64,000 nt of DNA, taken from the NCBI GenBank assembly GCA_017434825.1, contig JAFSGC010000016.1, positions 1-64,000 of the forward strand, read 5' to 3'. Of the stretch, positions 1 to 8,209 are shown one piece after another. The stretch is from Bacilli bacterium (lineage in GTDB: Bacteria > Bacillota_I > Bacilli_A > RF39 > UBA660). The notes under the pieces were generated by a model, which ran no database searches, was not told the DNA's origin, and worked only from the letters and a program-made list of their open reading frames with translations. A program made the translations under genes and the position numbers. Positions within the stretch are counted from its first letter, which is position 1, and each line of letters starts with the position of its first letter.

Positions 1-59
1 AAAATATTAGTAAATCTTTTTCAATCCCGAATAATGAAAATAATAGCTACGGAGGTAGA

Positions 60-2084
60 ATGAGAAATAAAGTATTAATAGCGCTTGCTGTAGCGATAGT
101 ATTTACAAGTAGTTTATTACTTGCGGTTTTAAATGGTCGTGGACAACTAGTAACAAATGAACTTTTAGATAATCCTCAGGGAATTGCTTTAATGGTTCAT
201 GATGGAACTCAGTACAATAAGGCTACATCAGTAAGTAACTCATTTAAATATGTATTAAATAGAACTTTAACCAAATGCGAAGGTGGAGGAGCTGTAGTAT
301 CGTATAATAGATCAACGGGAGTAATTGAATATAGTTTACCAACCGCTGATATGTGTTATGTATATTTAGATTTAGATACGACACCTCCAACAGTTACATC
401 TTTGGTATTAAATAGTGGGGAAACATATTCAACTACAAAAGCGGTTCCTGCAGTATTAACTTTTCCTTTGCCAGAGGATGACTGGGATGGATATTGTTTA
501 ACACTGGACTCTGATGGTTCGGATTGTACAAGCGGTAATAAATGGCAAACTTTAGGTACTAGTCCTATGTCTTTAACATTTAATTTTACAGTAGACGGTG
601 ATCAAACTGTTTATGCATTTATAAAAGACATCGCAGGCAATCTATCCGCCGCTATAAGTGATTCAATTATTGTTGATACGACCCCTCCAAGTATTCCAAC
701 ATATAGCGCGTATTACGCTTCTGGTGGAGCTGCATATACATCTGGAACATGGACTAATGCTTTAGTTTATACAGATATATCATCTAGTGATGCACTAAGT
801 GGATTAAATAGGATAGAATATAGATGGTCTACATCGACAACTTGGACCACATTAGGCTTTGAAATTTCTGCTTTACAAAATGGTAAGGGAACTGAATCGT
901 GGACATTACAAAATCGTGATCAGATTGCATATTTTAGAGCTTGTGATAATCTAGACAATTGCTCAAATGAATCGGCAGCTTTTAATATTAAATATGATGT
1001 AGACACGCCAAGCTTAACTTCAGCTGCAAGAAGTGGTTATAATTATGTTGCCTTTACAACATCGGATACAGGCGGAAGTGCAAGTCTAAAATATTGTATA
1101 AATACTAGCAGTACTGGAAGTGGCTGCTCGTGGACTGATACAACAGCGGGAACAATTACGACGACAGATATTATCCATGTTGGAGGAACATATTATGTTC
1201 ATGTCAAGGATGGAGCTGGAAATGTTGGTCATAGTAGCTCTTTTACAATGCCATATACTTTAGGCGGATATCTTATGACAAATGCGCCGGAGGGATTTAA
1301 AAATACTGCTCTAGCTGGAGAATTATACCGTTTTCGAGGAACAGCATCAGACAAGATATATAATCACGTTTGTTTTGGAACAACTGACAAATCAACGTGC
1401 ACTGGAAATACTGATGTTTATATGTACCGGATTATTGGTATGCAAAGTGATTATCAAGTAAAACTTATAAAAAAAGAAGCAATTAATGATGAACAAAAGT
1501 GGAACGGTGACAATTTAGTAAACACTTGGTGGGAAAATTGTCGACCATATGCACAAATTTCTGGGTCAGCATATTTAGGAAACTCAACATATATGCCAGC
1601 TGAATGGAAAGTCTTACTTTCATCGCATAAGTTTTATACAATGAATGATTCTGACTTTAAAGCTACTGCTTCTACAGCGAAAGTTTATGCTGCAGAAAGT
1701 GAAAGTGGCACTTACACGAGTACTGTAGGTCTTATGTACATTCATGATTATTTATATGCCTATAATGCGGATGTTTCTTGTGGTGAAGAACAGGATTATT
1801 CTACGTGTCGTAGTTCGTGGATTCATTTAGCCAATAACGATTCTGCGCCAATGAGATCATACGAATGGACTATGTCGAGAGCAGAAAGTATTGCTGAACT
1901 TGTCGGTTGGTTAGAGTGGGACGATGTTCACTATGCTTATTCTATTGCTGGGGACGGATACGTTGCAGGTGAAAAATATGACGAAATAAATACATATCGT
2001 CCAGTAATATATTTAAGAGCAGGAACTCAGTTTGTATCTGGAAGTGGTACAGCCGCTGATCCGTTTATTATAAGAACAGACTAA
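60..2084 (+). CDS. Large secreted/surface protein with Ig-like repeats
   Basis: A 674-residue exported protein. An N-terminal hydrophobic segment (about residues 4-24) follows a short basic start and looks like a signal peptide or anchor. Two to three Ig-like repeats follow, each opening with DTTPP or a variant (about residues 107, 207 and 317), then a C-terminal domain of about 270 residues rich in Tyr, Trp, Ser and Thr that ends in a GSGTAADPF-type motif. I know similar C-terminal domains only as uncharacterised surface proteins of gut Firmicutes, and no sortase signal is visible. GGAGG lies 4 bases before this ATG. The same frame stays open to the window edge, so an upstream start cannot be excluded. 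Another open frame ends at 63 in an ATGA overlap, so an upstream partner gene is possible. Role inferred: cell-surface interaction. Confidence 0.7.
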   Translation: MRNKVLIALAVAIVFTSSLLLAVLNGRGQLVTNELLDNPQGIALMVHDGTQYNKATSVSNSFKYVLNRTLTKCEGGGAVVSYNRSTGVIEYSLPTADMCYVYLDLDTTPPTVTSLVLNSGETYSTTKAVPAVLTFPLPEDDWDGYCLTLDSDGSDCTSGNKWQTLGTSPMSLTFNFTVDGDQTVYAFIKDIAGNLSAAISDSIIVDTTPPSIPTYSAYYASGGAAYTSGTWTNALVYTDISSSDALSGLNRIEYRWSTSTTWTTLGFEISALQNGKGTESWTLQNRDQIAYFRACDNLDNCSNESAAFNIKYDVDTPSLTSAARSGYNYVAFTTSDTGGSASLKYCINTSSTGSGCSWTDTTAGTITTTDIIHVGGTYYVHVKDGAGNVGHSSSFTMPYTLGGYLMTNAPEGFKNTALAGELYRFRGTASDKIYNHVCFGTTDKSTCTGNTDVYMYRIIGMQSDYQVKLIKKEAINDEQKWNGDNLVNTWWENCRPYAQISGSAYLGNSTYMPAEWKVLLSSHKFYTMNDSDFKATASTAKVYAAESESGTYTSTVGLMYIHDYLYAYNADVSCGEEQDYSTCRSSWIHLANNDSAPMRSYEWTMSRAESIAELVGWLEWDDVHYAYSIAGDGYVAGEKYDEINTYRPVIYLRAGTQFVSGSGTAADPFIIRTD

Positions 2085-2088
2085 TAAC

Positions 2089-2132
2089 TAGGCTTTATAG
2101 GCATAAAATGCTTGTGTAAGCCTATTTTTTTT
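2089..2132 (+). terminator. Rho-independent terminator after surface protein
   Basis: TAGGCTT (2089-2095) pairs with AAGCCTA (2118-2124), with a nested GCAT/ATGC hairpin inside, followed by a run of eight T. Confidence 0.8.
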
Positions 2133-2140
2133 GATACAAT
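2132..2140 (+). promoter_or_regulatory. Extended -10 promoter of rpsB
   Basis: TGATACAAT sits directly after the terminator T-run and matches TGnTANAAT. No good -35 is visible. The same arrangement recurs before the dGTPase gene at 61366. Confidence 0.45.
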
Positions 2141-2169
2141 ACTTTTGGCAATGAAATTGCAAATAAACA

Positions 2170-2230
2170 TTGATGTGGACTATGTTCCTCGAGTGCCCGA
2201 AGAGGGTGAGGATGTGGGGTGAAGCATCAA
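2170..2230 (+). promoter_or_regulatory. Putative S2 (rpsB) leader RNA structure
   Basis: A three-tier hairpin can be drawn: TTGATG (2170-2175) with CATCAA (2225-2230), TCCTC (2186-2190) with GAGGA (2208-2212), and CCC (2196-2198) with GGG (2204-2206). It lies about 30 bases before the rpsB start, and purine-rich GGGGTGAAG bases are left unpaired. Ribosomal protein genes are often controlled by leaders that mimic the rRNA binding site, so autogenous control by S2 is the likely role. That is inference from position and fold. Confidence 0.5.
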
Positions 2231-2258
2231 GGTGAAGTAACGAAGGAGGGAAAATTTT

Positions 2259-3215
2259 ATGGCCGTAGTTTCAATGAGTTATTTATTGGAAGCTGGAGTT
2301 CATTTTGGTCATCAAACAAAAAGATGGAATCCAAAAATGAAAGAGTATATTTTTAATTCAAGAGATGATATTTATATTATCGACCTTGAAAAAACTCAAA
2401 GTTTGTTAGAAGAAGCTTATAATGAAATTAAGACAATCGCTACAAACGGAGGAAAGTTCTTATTTGTAGGAACTAAAAAACAATCAGGAGAAGTATGTGT
2501 AGAAGAAGCTTTAAGAAGTAATTCTTACTATGTAACTGAAAGATGGTTAGGTGGTACTCTTACTAACTTTAGAACAATTAGAAGAAGAGTTAAAAGATTA
2601 GAAGAAATCGAAGAAATGGAAAAGAATGGTACTTTTGAAGTTCTTCCTAAAAAAGAAGTAATTGGTATTAAGAAAGAATATGAAAAATTAAACAAATTAC
2701 TTTGTGGTATTAGAGAAATGGCAAAATTACCTCAAGCTCTAATCGTTGTAGACCCTAAGAAAGAATACAATGCTATTTGTGAAGCTAGAAAATTACGTAT
2801 CCCAGTATTTGGTGTTGTAGACACTAATGGAGATCCAGATCTAGTTGATTATGTTATCCCTGGTAATGATGATGCTGTAAGAAGTATTAAAGTATTACTT
2901 GGAGTACTTACAAATGCTATTTGTGAAGCAAATGGTCTAGAAATGGTTGATTACGTTTCTGAAGATGATAAAAATAAAGCTAAAGAAAAAGCTTCTATGG
3001 AAGAAGTTATGAAAGATGACGCTAGCGTTAAAACTGCAAAAGCAGAAAAAGCTAACGATGTTTATACAGTAACTGATATCGTTGAAGAAGAAAGTGCTGA
3101 AGAAGTTGATTATTCTTCTAAAACTTTAGCAGAATTAAAAGCTATTGCAAAAGAAAAAGGCGTTAAAGGTTATTCTACAATGAAAAAAGAAGACCTTATT
3201 AATGCAGTAAAGTAG
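2259..3215 (+). CDS. rpsB: 30S ribosomal protein S2 with C-terminal extension
   Basis: Small-subunit ribosomal protein S2, needed for S1/mRNA docking on the 30S subunit. The core (residues 1 to about 230) is canonical, with the [13 protein letters not shown] and GTKKQ segments and the [21 protein letters not shown] segment. The protein is 318 residues against roughly 230-260 usual. The extra tail has an acidic/Lys-rich linker and then, at about residues 284-318, [17 protein letters not shown] and KKEDL, which match the Rho N-terminal/SAP-like helix-extended-loop pattern. GGAGGG precedes the ATG by 8 bases. tsf follows after 7 bases, so the two are co-transcribed. Confidence 0.97.
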   Translation: MAVVSMSYLLEAGVHFGHQTKRWNPKMKEYIFNSRDDIYIIDLEKTQSLLEEAYNEIKTIATNGGKFLFVGTKKQSGEVCVEEALRSNSYYVTERWLGGTLTNFRTIRRRVKRLEEIEEMEKNGTFEVLPKKEVIGIKKEYEKLNKLLCGIREMAKLPQALIVVDPKKEYNAICEARKLRIPVFGVVDTNGDPDLVDYVIPGNDDAVRSIKVLLGVLTNAICEANGLEMVDYVSEDDKNKAKEKASMEEVMKDDASVKTAKAEKANDVYTVTDIVEEESAEEVDYSSKTLAELKAIAKEKGVKGYSTMKKEDLINAVK

Positions 3216-3222
3216 GTATAAT

Positions 3223-4101
3223 ATGGAAATAACTGCTAGTTTAGTAAAAGATTTAAGAGAAGCTACAGGCGCTGGAATGATGGACTGTAAAAAGGCATTA
3301 AGCGAATGTAACGGAAATATGGATGAAGCTGTAAATTGGCTAAGAGAAAAAGGTATTGCTAAGTCTGCTAAAAAAGAAAGCAGAATTGCTGCTGAAGGAC
3401 TTGCTAATATCTATGTAGATGGTAACAATGCTGTTATCGTTGAAGTAAATAGTGAAACTGACTTCGTTAGTAAAAATGAAGAATTCAGAGCTATGATTGA
3501 CACCATTGGAAATTCAATTTTAACAAGTGAAGCAACAACATTAGAAGAAGTAAACGCTCTTCCTTGCGAAGAAGGAACAATTGCTGACTTAGTTATTGCT
3601 AAAACTGCTAAAATTGGTGAAAAACTATCATTAAGAAGATTTGAAAAAGTAACAAAAGCTGATAATGAAAGTTTTGGTTCATACATTCATATGGGCGGAA
3701 AAATTGCAGTATTAACAGTTATTAAAGATGCTTCAGAAGAAATTGCAAAAGAAGTTGCAATGCAAGCTGCTGCTATGAAACCTTTATATGTATTTGTTGA
3801 AGATGTACCTGCAGATGTACTAGACGCTGAAAGACAAGTTCAAAAAGAAATTGCTATCAACGAAGGTAAACCTGCTGAAATCGCTGAAAAAATGGTTGAA
3901 GGAAGAATTAAAAAGTATTACAAAGAAATTTGTCTTGCTGAACAACCATTCATCAAAGATGGCGATATATCTGTAAGTAAATACGTAGCTAACAATGGTG
4001 GAGAAATTAAATCTATGGTACGTTATGAAGTAGGCGAAGGTATGGAAAAAAGAAATGATAACTTTGCTGAAGAAGTAATGAACCAAGTTAACGGAAACTA
4101 A
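3223..4101 (+). CDS. tsf: Elongation factor Ts
   Basis: Nucleotide exchange factor that recycles EF-Tu-GDP to EF-Tu-GTP in the cytoplasm. It has the N-terminal UBA-like domain (LVKDLREATGAGMMDCKKAL) and the core motif EVNSETDFVSKNE, and at 292 residues it is full length. It follows rpsB by 7 bases and has a strong terminator behind it. The usual next gene, pyrH, is not here; membrane proteins separate tsf from frr. Confidence 0.97.
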   Translation: MEITASLVKDLREATGAGMMDCKKALSECNGNMDEAVNWLREKGIAKSAKKESRIAAEGLANIYVDGNNAVIVEVNSETDFVSKNEEFRAMIDTIGNSILTSEATTLEEVNALPCEEGTIADLVIAKTAKIGEKLSLRRFEKVTKADNESFGSYIHMGGKIAVLTVIKDASEEIAKEVAMQAAAMKPLYVFVEDVPADVLDAERQVQKEIAINEGKPAEIAEKMVEGRIKKYYKEICLAEQPFIKDGDISVSKYVANNGGEIKSMVRYEVGEGMEKRNDNFAEEVMNQVNGN

Positions 4102-4105
4102 TTAA

Positions 4106-4139
4106 AAAGACATTCTATTTGAAAAGAATGTCTTTTTTT
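4106..4139 (+). terminator. Terminator after tsf
   Basis: AAAGACATTC (4106-4115) pairs with GAATGTCTTT (4126-4135), and the T-run continues to 4139. Confidence 0.9.
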
Positions 4140-4159
4140 GTCGATTAAATTATTGGTAG

Positions 4160-4207
4160 CGGTTATAAAAAAATGACACTTAATTCATAAGAATTAAATG
4201 TCAACCG
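4160..4207 (+). other. Intergenic hairpin, possible terminator or small RNA
   Basis: CGGTT (4160-4164) pairs with AACCG (4203-4207). Inside it, TGACA and TTAATTC pair with GAATTAA and TGTCA around an ATAA loop, and ATTTTT follows. It stands behind a complete tsf terminator, so it is not needed to end tsf. It could be a second terminator or part of a small transcript. Confidence 0.45.
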
Positions 4208-4214
4208 ATTTTTA

Positions 4215-4258
4215 GGTAGGCATTCAACTCATCAAAACTGAATGCTTCCTTTTTTATT
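4215..4258 (+). terminator. Second hairpin with T-run
   Basis: GCATTCA (4220-4226) pairs with TGAATGC (4239-4245), followed by TTCC and then six T. It is a typical terminator shape about 110 bases downstream of the tsf terminator. Confidence 0.55.
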
Positions 4259-4270
4259 TTATGCAAGTTT

Positions 4271-4316
4271 ACCTTGACATATTCAAGATATCATAAAACT
4301 TGAGTATTATCAAGGT
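4271..4316. other. 46-bp imperfect dyad between tsf and membrane gene
   Basis: ACCTTGA (4271-4277) pairs with TCAAGGT (4310-4316), and the inner TCAAG (4283-4287) pairs with CTTGA (4299-4303). Both pairs share one centre near 4293. It lies upstream of the likely promoter of the next gene and could be an operator or a cruciform-type element. No function is known. Confidence 0.35.
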
Positions 4317-4364
4317 TATATTTGACATCCAAAAGGGAAGTATCTTTTTTTTAATAGTTAAATA

Positions 4365-4373
4365 TGTTAAAAT
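4365..4373 (+). promoter_or_regulatory. Possible extended -10 promoter
   Basis: TGTTAAAAT fits TGnTANAAT and would start transcription near 4380, only about 10 bases before the ATG at 4390. Confidence 0.3.
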
Positions 4374-4389
4374 TAAAATGGTGAACCGA

Positions 4390-5001
4390 ATGAAAAAGAA
4401 TAAAATATGGATATTTAAAAGTACTAGACAAATGACAGTATCAATTATATTATTTTGTTTATTTATGCTAGGTTTCATTTATTTTGGATCTAAGGATTAT
4501 AAAGTAAATAAAATAACTGATAGTGAAAAATTTGTTAGTGAACATAAAGAAGTAGTAGGAGATAATGTATTTACTTATATAAATGCAAGTGATGTTTATA
4601 CTTATATCAGAAGGCCAGATGTGTTAATCCTATTTGGTATTCGTAATAGTGACTGGGTAGGGTATTATGCCAATGTTTTAAATGAAGTTGCTAAAGAAAT
4701 TGGAATAACCCAAATCTATTATTATGACATAACTGATGATCGTAAGGATGGGAATGCAACTTATGAAAGTATAGTTTATTATTTAAAAGATTATGTTACA
4801 TATTTAGATGATGGAAAAATGAATTTGTATGGTCCAACTTTATTAATTAAGACTGATGGTGTTATTACTTATTTTGATGATGAAACTGCAGTAATTAAAG
4901 GCAGTGTTAGTGCGGCTGACTACTGGGATAATTATCAAACTAATCTAAAGAAAGAAACTTTAAAAGTTGCCCTACAAGATTATATGAAAGGGGTAAGCTA
5001 A
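4390..5001 (+). CDS. Membrane-anchored thioredoxin-fold-like protein without CXXC
   Basis: One N-terminal transmembrane helix (about residues 17-35) precedes an extracytoplasmic domain of about 165 residues. The run DVLILFGIRNSDW, later YYYDITDD, and the GPTLLIKTDGV segment with a Pro before the strand resemble the beta-alpha-beta pattern of thioredoxin folds, but the CXXC position reads NSDW. Redox activity is therefore unlikely and a binding or scaffold role is possible. The start is uncertain (in-frame ATG 4378 and GTG 4381 also exist); GGTG lies 6 bases before 4390. It overlaps the next gene by one base. Thioredoxin assignment is tentative. Confidence 0.6.
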   Translation: MKKNKIWIFKSTRQMTVSIILFCLFMLGFIYFGSKDYKVNKITDSEKFVSEHKEVVGDNVFTYINASDVYTYIRRPDVLILFGIRNSDWVGYYANVLNEVAKEIGITQIYYYDITDDRKDGNATYESIVYYLKDYVTYLDDGKMNLYGPTLLIKTDGVITYFDDETAVIKGSVSAADYWDNYQTNLKKETLKVALQDYMKGVS

Positions 5002-5741
5002 TGGAAAAACATGTAGGATTTAAAGCTAGTTTATTTGTAATTGTATTGCTTGTTTTTATTGTCGGTGGTTATATTTTAATGCAAAAGAGTGTTGTTTTAA
5101 AAGATAAAAAGCCAAATAACAAAACTCAAGAAAGTGAAACTGTTAAAGATATTCGATTAGACAGTACTAAGGAATATATTTACTATAGTGAGGTTGAACA
5201 TATTACTCATGAGCTAGATATAGAATATAAGAATATTACTTTGAATTTTAAAGATTCAAATGGTATAGCCAAAAAACTTAATGATGAAACAAAAACTTTG
5301 AAAGAATCATTACAATATGATAAAGAAAATGAAAATGCAGTTTATGACAACTTAGTTAGTGCAAAATATAAATTGTATAATACATATTATTTTGATAAAT
5401 ATATATCTTTAATAGTAGACTATTACAATTATGATTGCGAGAATTTAATTTCTTATTTATCTACTGAAACTTATGTATTTGATAAAGCTACAGGAAATTT
5501 AATTAGCGATGAAGAAATATTAAATAGTTTTGAGTTAACTAATGAAGATGTTATAAAAAAAGTAAAGAGTCATTTAGAAGATGAAGACGTTGCTAAAACA
5601 GAGGAAGATTTAGATATTGATGCTACAATCGATGGATTAAAAGATTTAGATTTATTTGTCGATAAAATCGGGCGTTTATCGTTATCTATCCTTGTAAAAA
5701 GTGACCAAAAAGATTATAATGAAATTATATTATTAAATTAA
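5001..5741 (+). CDS. Hypothetical membrane-anchored protein
   Basis: I do not recognise the family. It has 246 residues, a single N-terminal transmembrane helix (about residues 10-27), then a Lys/Asn/Glu-rich extracytoplasmic domain with no cysteine except one in the middle (YNYDCENLIS). It overlaps the previous stop codon (TAATG) with GGGG nearby, so it is translationally coupled to the thioredoxin-like protein. frr starts 10 bases after it. Its place inside a translation-factor operon suggests shared transcription rather than shared function. Confidence 0.6.
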   Translation: MEKHVGFKASLFVIVLLVFIVGGYILMQKSVVLKDKKPNNKTQESETVKDIRLDSTKEYIYYSEVEHITHELDIEYKNITLNFKDSNGIAKKLNDETKTLKESLQYDKENENAVYDNLVSAKYKLYNTYYFDKYISLIVDYYNYDCENLISYLSTETYVFDKATGNLISDEEILNSFELTNEDVIKKVKSHLEDEDVAKTEEDLDIDATIDGLKDLDLFVDKIGRLSLSILVKSDQKDYNEIILLN

Positions 5742-5751
5742 GGAGAAATTA

Positions 5752-6279
5752 ATGGATACTGAAACTAAAATGAAAAAAGCTCTAGAAAATGTTGTTCAAA
5801 GACTTACAACAATTAGAGCAGGACGTGCTAATCCAGCGTTAGTAAATGGGATTATGGTAGAATATTATGGGGTACCAACACCACTTCAAAGCTTGGCTAA
5901 TATTACAGCTCCTGAAGCTAGACAATTACTTATTAAACCTTTTGATCGTAGTTGTGTAAAAGATATCGAAAAAGCAATTCAAGAAGCAAATATTGGTATT
6001 AATCCAACGAATAATGGAGAAATGGTAATTTTAACAGTTCCAGAACTTACTGAAGATCGTCGTAGAGAATATGTTAAGTTAGCTAAGAATATTGGAGAAG
6101 AAGGTAAAGTTGCTTTAAGAAATATTCGTCAAGATGCAAAAGAAGAAATTACTGCTGCTAAATATCCTGAAGATGAAGAAAAATTATATATTGAAGATCT
6201 TCAAGAACAAATTGATAAATATAATAAATTAATTGATGAAGAAATCAAGAAAAAAGAAACAGAATTAATGGAATTATAA
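5752..6279 (+). CDS. frr: Ribosome recycling factor
   Basis: Splits post-termination 70S ribosomes together with EF-G. It has the N-terminal TTIRAGRANPALV motif, the central PEARQLLIKPFDRS segment, and the C-terminal TEDRRREYVKLAKNIGEE helix with VALRNIR. At 175 residues it is slightly shorter than the usual 185, the difference lying at the N-terminus. AAGGAG precedes the ATG. It ends by overlapping the next start (TAATG). Confidence 0.97.
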   Translation: MDTETKMKKALENVVQRLTTIRAGRANPALVNGIMVEYYGVPTPLQSLANITAPEARQLLIKPFDRSCVKDIEKAIQEANIGINPTNNGEMVILTVPELTEDRRREYVKLAKNIGEEGKVALRNIRQDAKEEITAAKYPEDEEKLYIEDLQEQIDKYNKLIDEEIKKKETELMEL

Positions 6280-6800
6280 TGGATAAATCAACAAAGATAT
6301 TTTGGTCTATAATAGCAGTAGCGGTTCTATTTATTATTTTAATCGCTGTAATCGGCGGAAGAGAAAAGAAAATAGATTATGATGTTTCAATGATGAATGA
6401 AGTAACTGTAAGTGACATATTAAATATGTTTGAAAGTAAAAAAACATATGTGTTATATGTTGGTCGTAAAGATTGTGAAGTATGTGTTAATATGATTCCA
6501 ACTTTAGCGGAGGCCCAAAAACAAAATAATTATATTACTCAATATTTAGATATTGAAAAAGTAGATCGTTCATCTGATGAATGGCTTGAATTAGTGGAAA
6601 AGCTTACTATGAAATCTACTCAAACAACAACCGAAGATGGAACTGGAGAAGAGATAACTGAAACGTATGGATATTTCTTACATAACTATGGATTTACTCC
6701 AACAATTGTGGTTATTAAAGAAGGAAAACAAACGGCTGGTTCTATCGGCGGATCTGATAAAGATACATTCATTAAATGGATATCAAATAAAGTAAATTAA
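6279..6800 (+). CDS. Membrane-anchored thioredoxin-like protein with CXXC
   Basis: One transmembrane helix (about residues 8-26) is followed by an extracytoplasmic thioredoxin-like domain. YVLYVGRKDCEVC gives the expected strand followed by the C66-x-x-C69 redox motif, and FTPTIVVIKEG gives the cis-Pro strand. It probably acts as a thiol-disulfide exchange protein outside the membrane. Of the three thioredoxin-like proteins in this area it alone keeps CXXC. It is coupled to frr by a one-base overlap and ends at a terminator. Confidence 0.75.
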   Translation: MDKSTKIFWSIIAVAVLFIILIAVIGGREKKIDYDVSMMNEVTVSDILNMFESKKTYVLYVGRKDCEVCVNMIPTLAEAQKQNNYITQYLDIEKVDRSSDEWLELVEKLTMKSTQTTTEDGTGEEITETYGYFLHNYGFTPTIVVIKEGKQTAGSIGGSDKDTFIKWISNKVN

Positions 6801-6829
6801 ATATCAATGTAACTATTGATATTTTTTTT
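6801..6829 (+). terminator. Terminator of frr operon
   Basis: ATATCAAT (6801-6808) pairs with ATTGATAT (6815-6822) around a 6-base loop, followed by eight T. Confidence 0.9.
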
Positions 6830-6836
6830 ATGGATT

Positions 6837-6845
6837 TGGTATTAT
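6837..6845 (+). promoter_or_regulatory. Extended -10 promoter
   Basis: TGGTATTAT would place the start site around 6852, just upstream of the AAGG and GTG used by the lipoprotein gene. Confidence 0.4.
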
Positions 6846-6867
6846 TAATATGAAAGAAGGTAGAAAT

Positions 6868-7647
6868 GTGAAAAAAATAGGCGCAATATTAATAATTATG
6901 ATGCTAGTTCTATGCGGGTGTGAGAAAAAAAGTTCAAATGTAGATAATAAACAAGAAATAGAAATTAAAAATGTTGAATTAACTGATGAAGAGCTAGTTA
7001 AAGTTTGGAATGTAATTAATGTTCTTTCTCAAGAAAAGGAATCTCTTAGTTATAATGATTTTACTAATCAAGAAAAAATCGGTTTTGCTTTAGATCTTTT
7101 GGCTATTGAAAATACGGATCCTGAAACTTATATTGTAAGCGACTATGAAAAATCAAAAGATGCTATGACAGATGTTATAAAAAGGTATTTTGGTCAAAAT
7201 GCCGAAATAGCCATGGAAGACTATATGTGTGAATATTGCGTTAATGAAGTTTTATATAACTATAATGTAGCAAAAGAGGAATTTGAATATGCATATCACG
7301 GACATGGATACTCTAGTTTAATGATTACAGATAATATTATTAGTACTAAACAAAAAGGAAATGAATATTTAATAGAAGTAGCAAGGTTATATGCGGGTCC
7401 AGAAAGTGATATCTATTTCGAAGATCCAACACAATTATTTAAAACTGCAACAGATGCTAAAAAAATGGAAAATATGGTGATGGACATCAAGGGAACAGAT
7501 TACTGTTCATATGATGCTGACACAGGTATGGAAACTTGTGATTTCTTAAAAGTTTTACAAGATAATCCATATGAATTTGCAATTTATACTTACACATTTA
7601 ATTTGGAAAATGAAAATTTAATTTTTAATAATTATAAATTAAATTGA
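6868..7647 (+). CDS. Hypothetical lipoprotein
   Basis: The N-terminus is a lipoprotein signal: basic residues, a hydrophobic run and the lipobox L-C-G-C, so the mature protein would be anchored through Cys on the outer face of the membrane. About 240 residues follow, acidic and Tyr-rich, with YMCEYCV and two further Cys late in the sequence (YCSYD, ETCDF). I do not recognise the domain. GTG 6868 has AAGG at suitable spacing; the in-frame ATG at 6850 lies at the predicted transcription start and has no Shine-Dalgarno site, so GTG is preferred. Confidence 0.7.
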   Translation: MKKIGAILIIMMLVLCGCEKKSSNVDNKQEIEIKNVELTDEELVKVWNVINVLSQEKESLSYNDFTNQEKIGFALDLLAIENTDPETYIVSDYEKSKDAMTDVIKRYFGQNAEIAMEDYMCEYCVNEVLYNYNVAKEEFEYAYHGHGYSSLMITDNIISTKQKGNEYLIEVARLYAGPESDIYFEDPTQLFKTATDAKKMENMVMDIKGTDYCSYDADTGMETCDFLKVLQDNPYEFAIYTYTFNLENENLIFNNYKLN

Positions 7648-7673
7648 AAAAACGACGATTATTCGTCGTTTTT
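7647..7673. terminator. Bidirectional terminator
   Basis: An A-run plus ACGACG (to 7657) pairs with CGTCGTTTTT (7664-7673). It serves the lipoprotein gene and the converging trmL gene. Confidence 0.9.
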
Positions 7674-8183
7674 CTATGCTTCTTCAATAAAGTGATTACT
7701 TTTATGTGGTTCATCAAAAAGTAGGTTAGGATAACCTTGTTGTCTTAATGCTTCATAAGTAACTATAGCTACACAATTTGAGAGATTTAAAGCTCTTACA
7801 TTCGCAGTCATTGGAATTCTCATACAATGTTCTAAATGCGGTTTTAGTAGCTCTGCAGGTATGCCTGTGCTTTCCTTCCCAAAAATAAAATATAAATTTT
7901 CATCTGTATTTGAATAATCAAATGAATCATGAGGTTTGTGACCATATCTAGTAAAGTAATAAAACGTTCCTTTATTTTTACTATAAAAGTCTTCGATGTT
8001 TTCATATACTTCATATTCGCATTTATCAATGTAGTTAACACCACATCTTTTAACGGTTTTATCATCTAATTTAAATCCTAATGGTTTAATTAAATGTAAT
8101 TTAGAACCACTTGCAATACATGTACGCATTATATTTCCTGTATTTTGTGGTATTTCCGGTTCAAATAAAACAATATTAATCAT
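7674..8183 (-). CDS. trmL: tRNA (cytidine(34)-2'-O)-methyltransferase
   Basis: SPOUT-family enzyme that 2'-O-methylates the wobble nucleotide of tRNA-Leu isoacceptors using SAM. It shows the family N-terminus (IVLFEPEIPQNTGNIMRTC), the FGKESTGIP loop and the C-terminal knot motif MRIPMTANVRALNLSN. ATG 8183 has GGAGGA 7 bases upstream; the longer reading from 8198 would translate through that site. It lies 26 bases downstream of a membrane protein gene on the same strand. Confidence 0.93.
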   Translation of the reverse strand: MINIVLFEPEIPQNTGNIMRTCIASGSKLHLIKPLGFKLDDKTVKRCGVNYIDKCEYEVYENIEDFYSKNKGTFYYFTRYGHKPHDSFDYSNTDENLYFIFGKESTGIPAELLKPHLEHCMRIPMTANVRALNLSNCVAIVTYEALRQQGYPNLLFDEPHKSNHFIEEA

Positions 8184-8209
8184 AATTCTTTCCTCCATTT
8201 AAAAAGCCA

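Noticed and set aside
3411-4086. Two minus-strand frames over tsf
   Set aside because: Both are shadows of tsf, without ribosome sites or recognisable domains.
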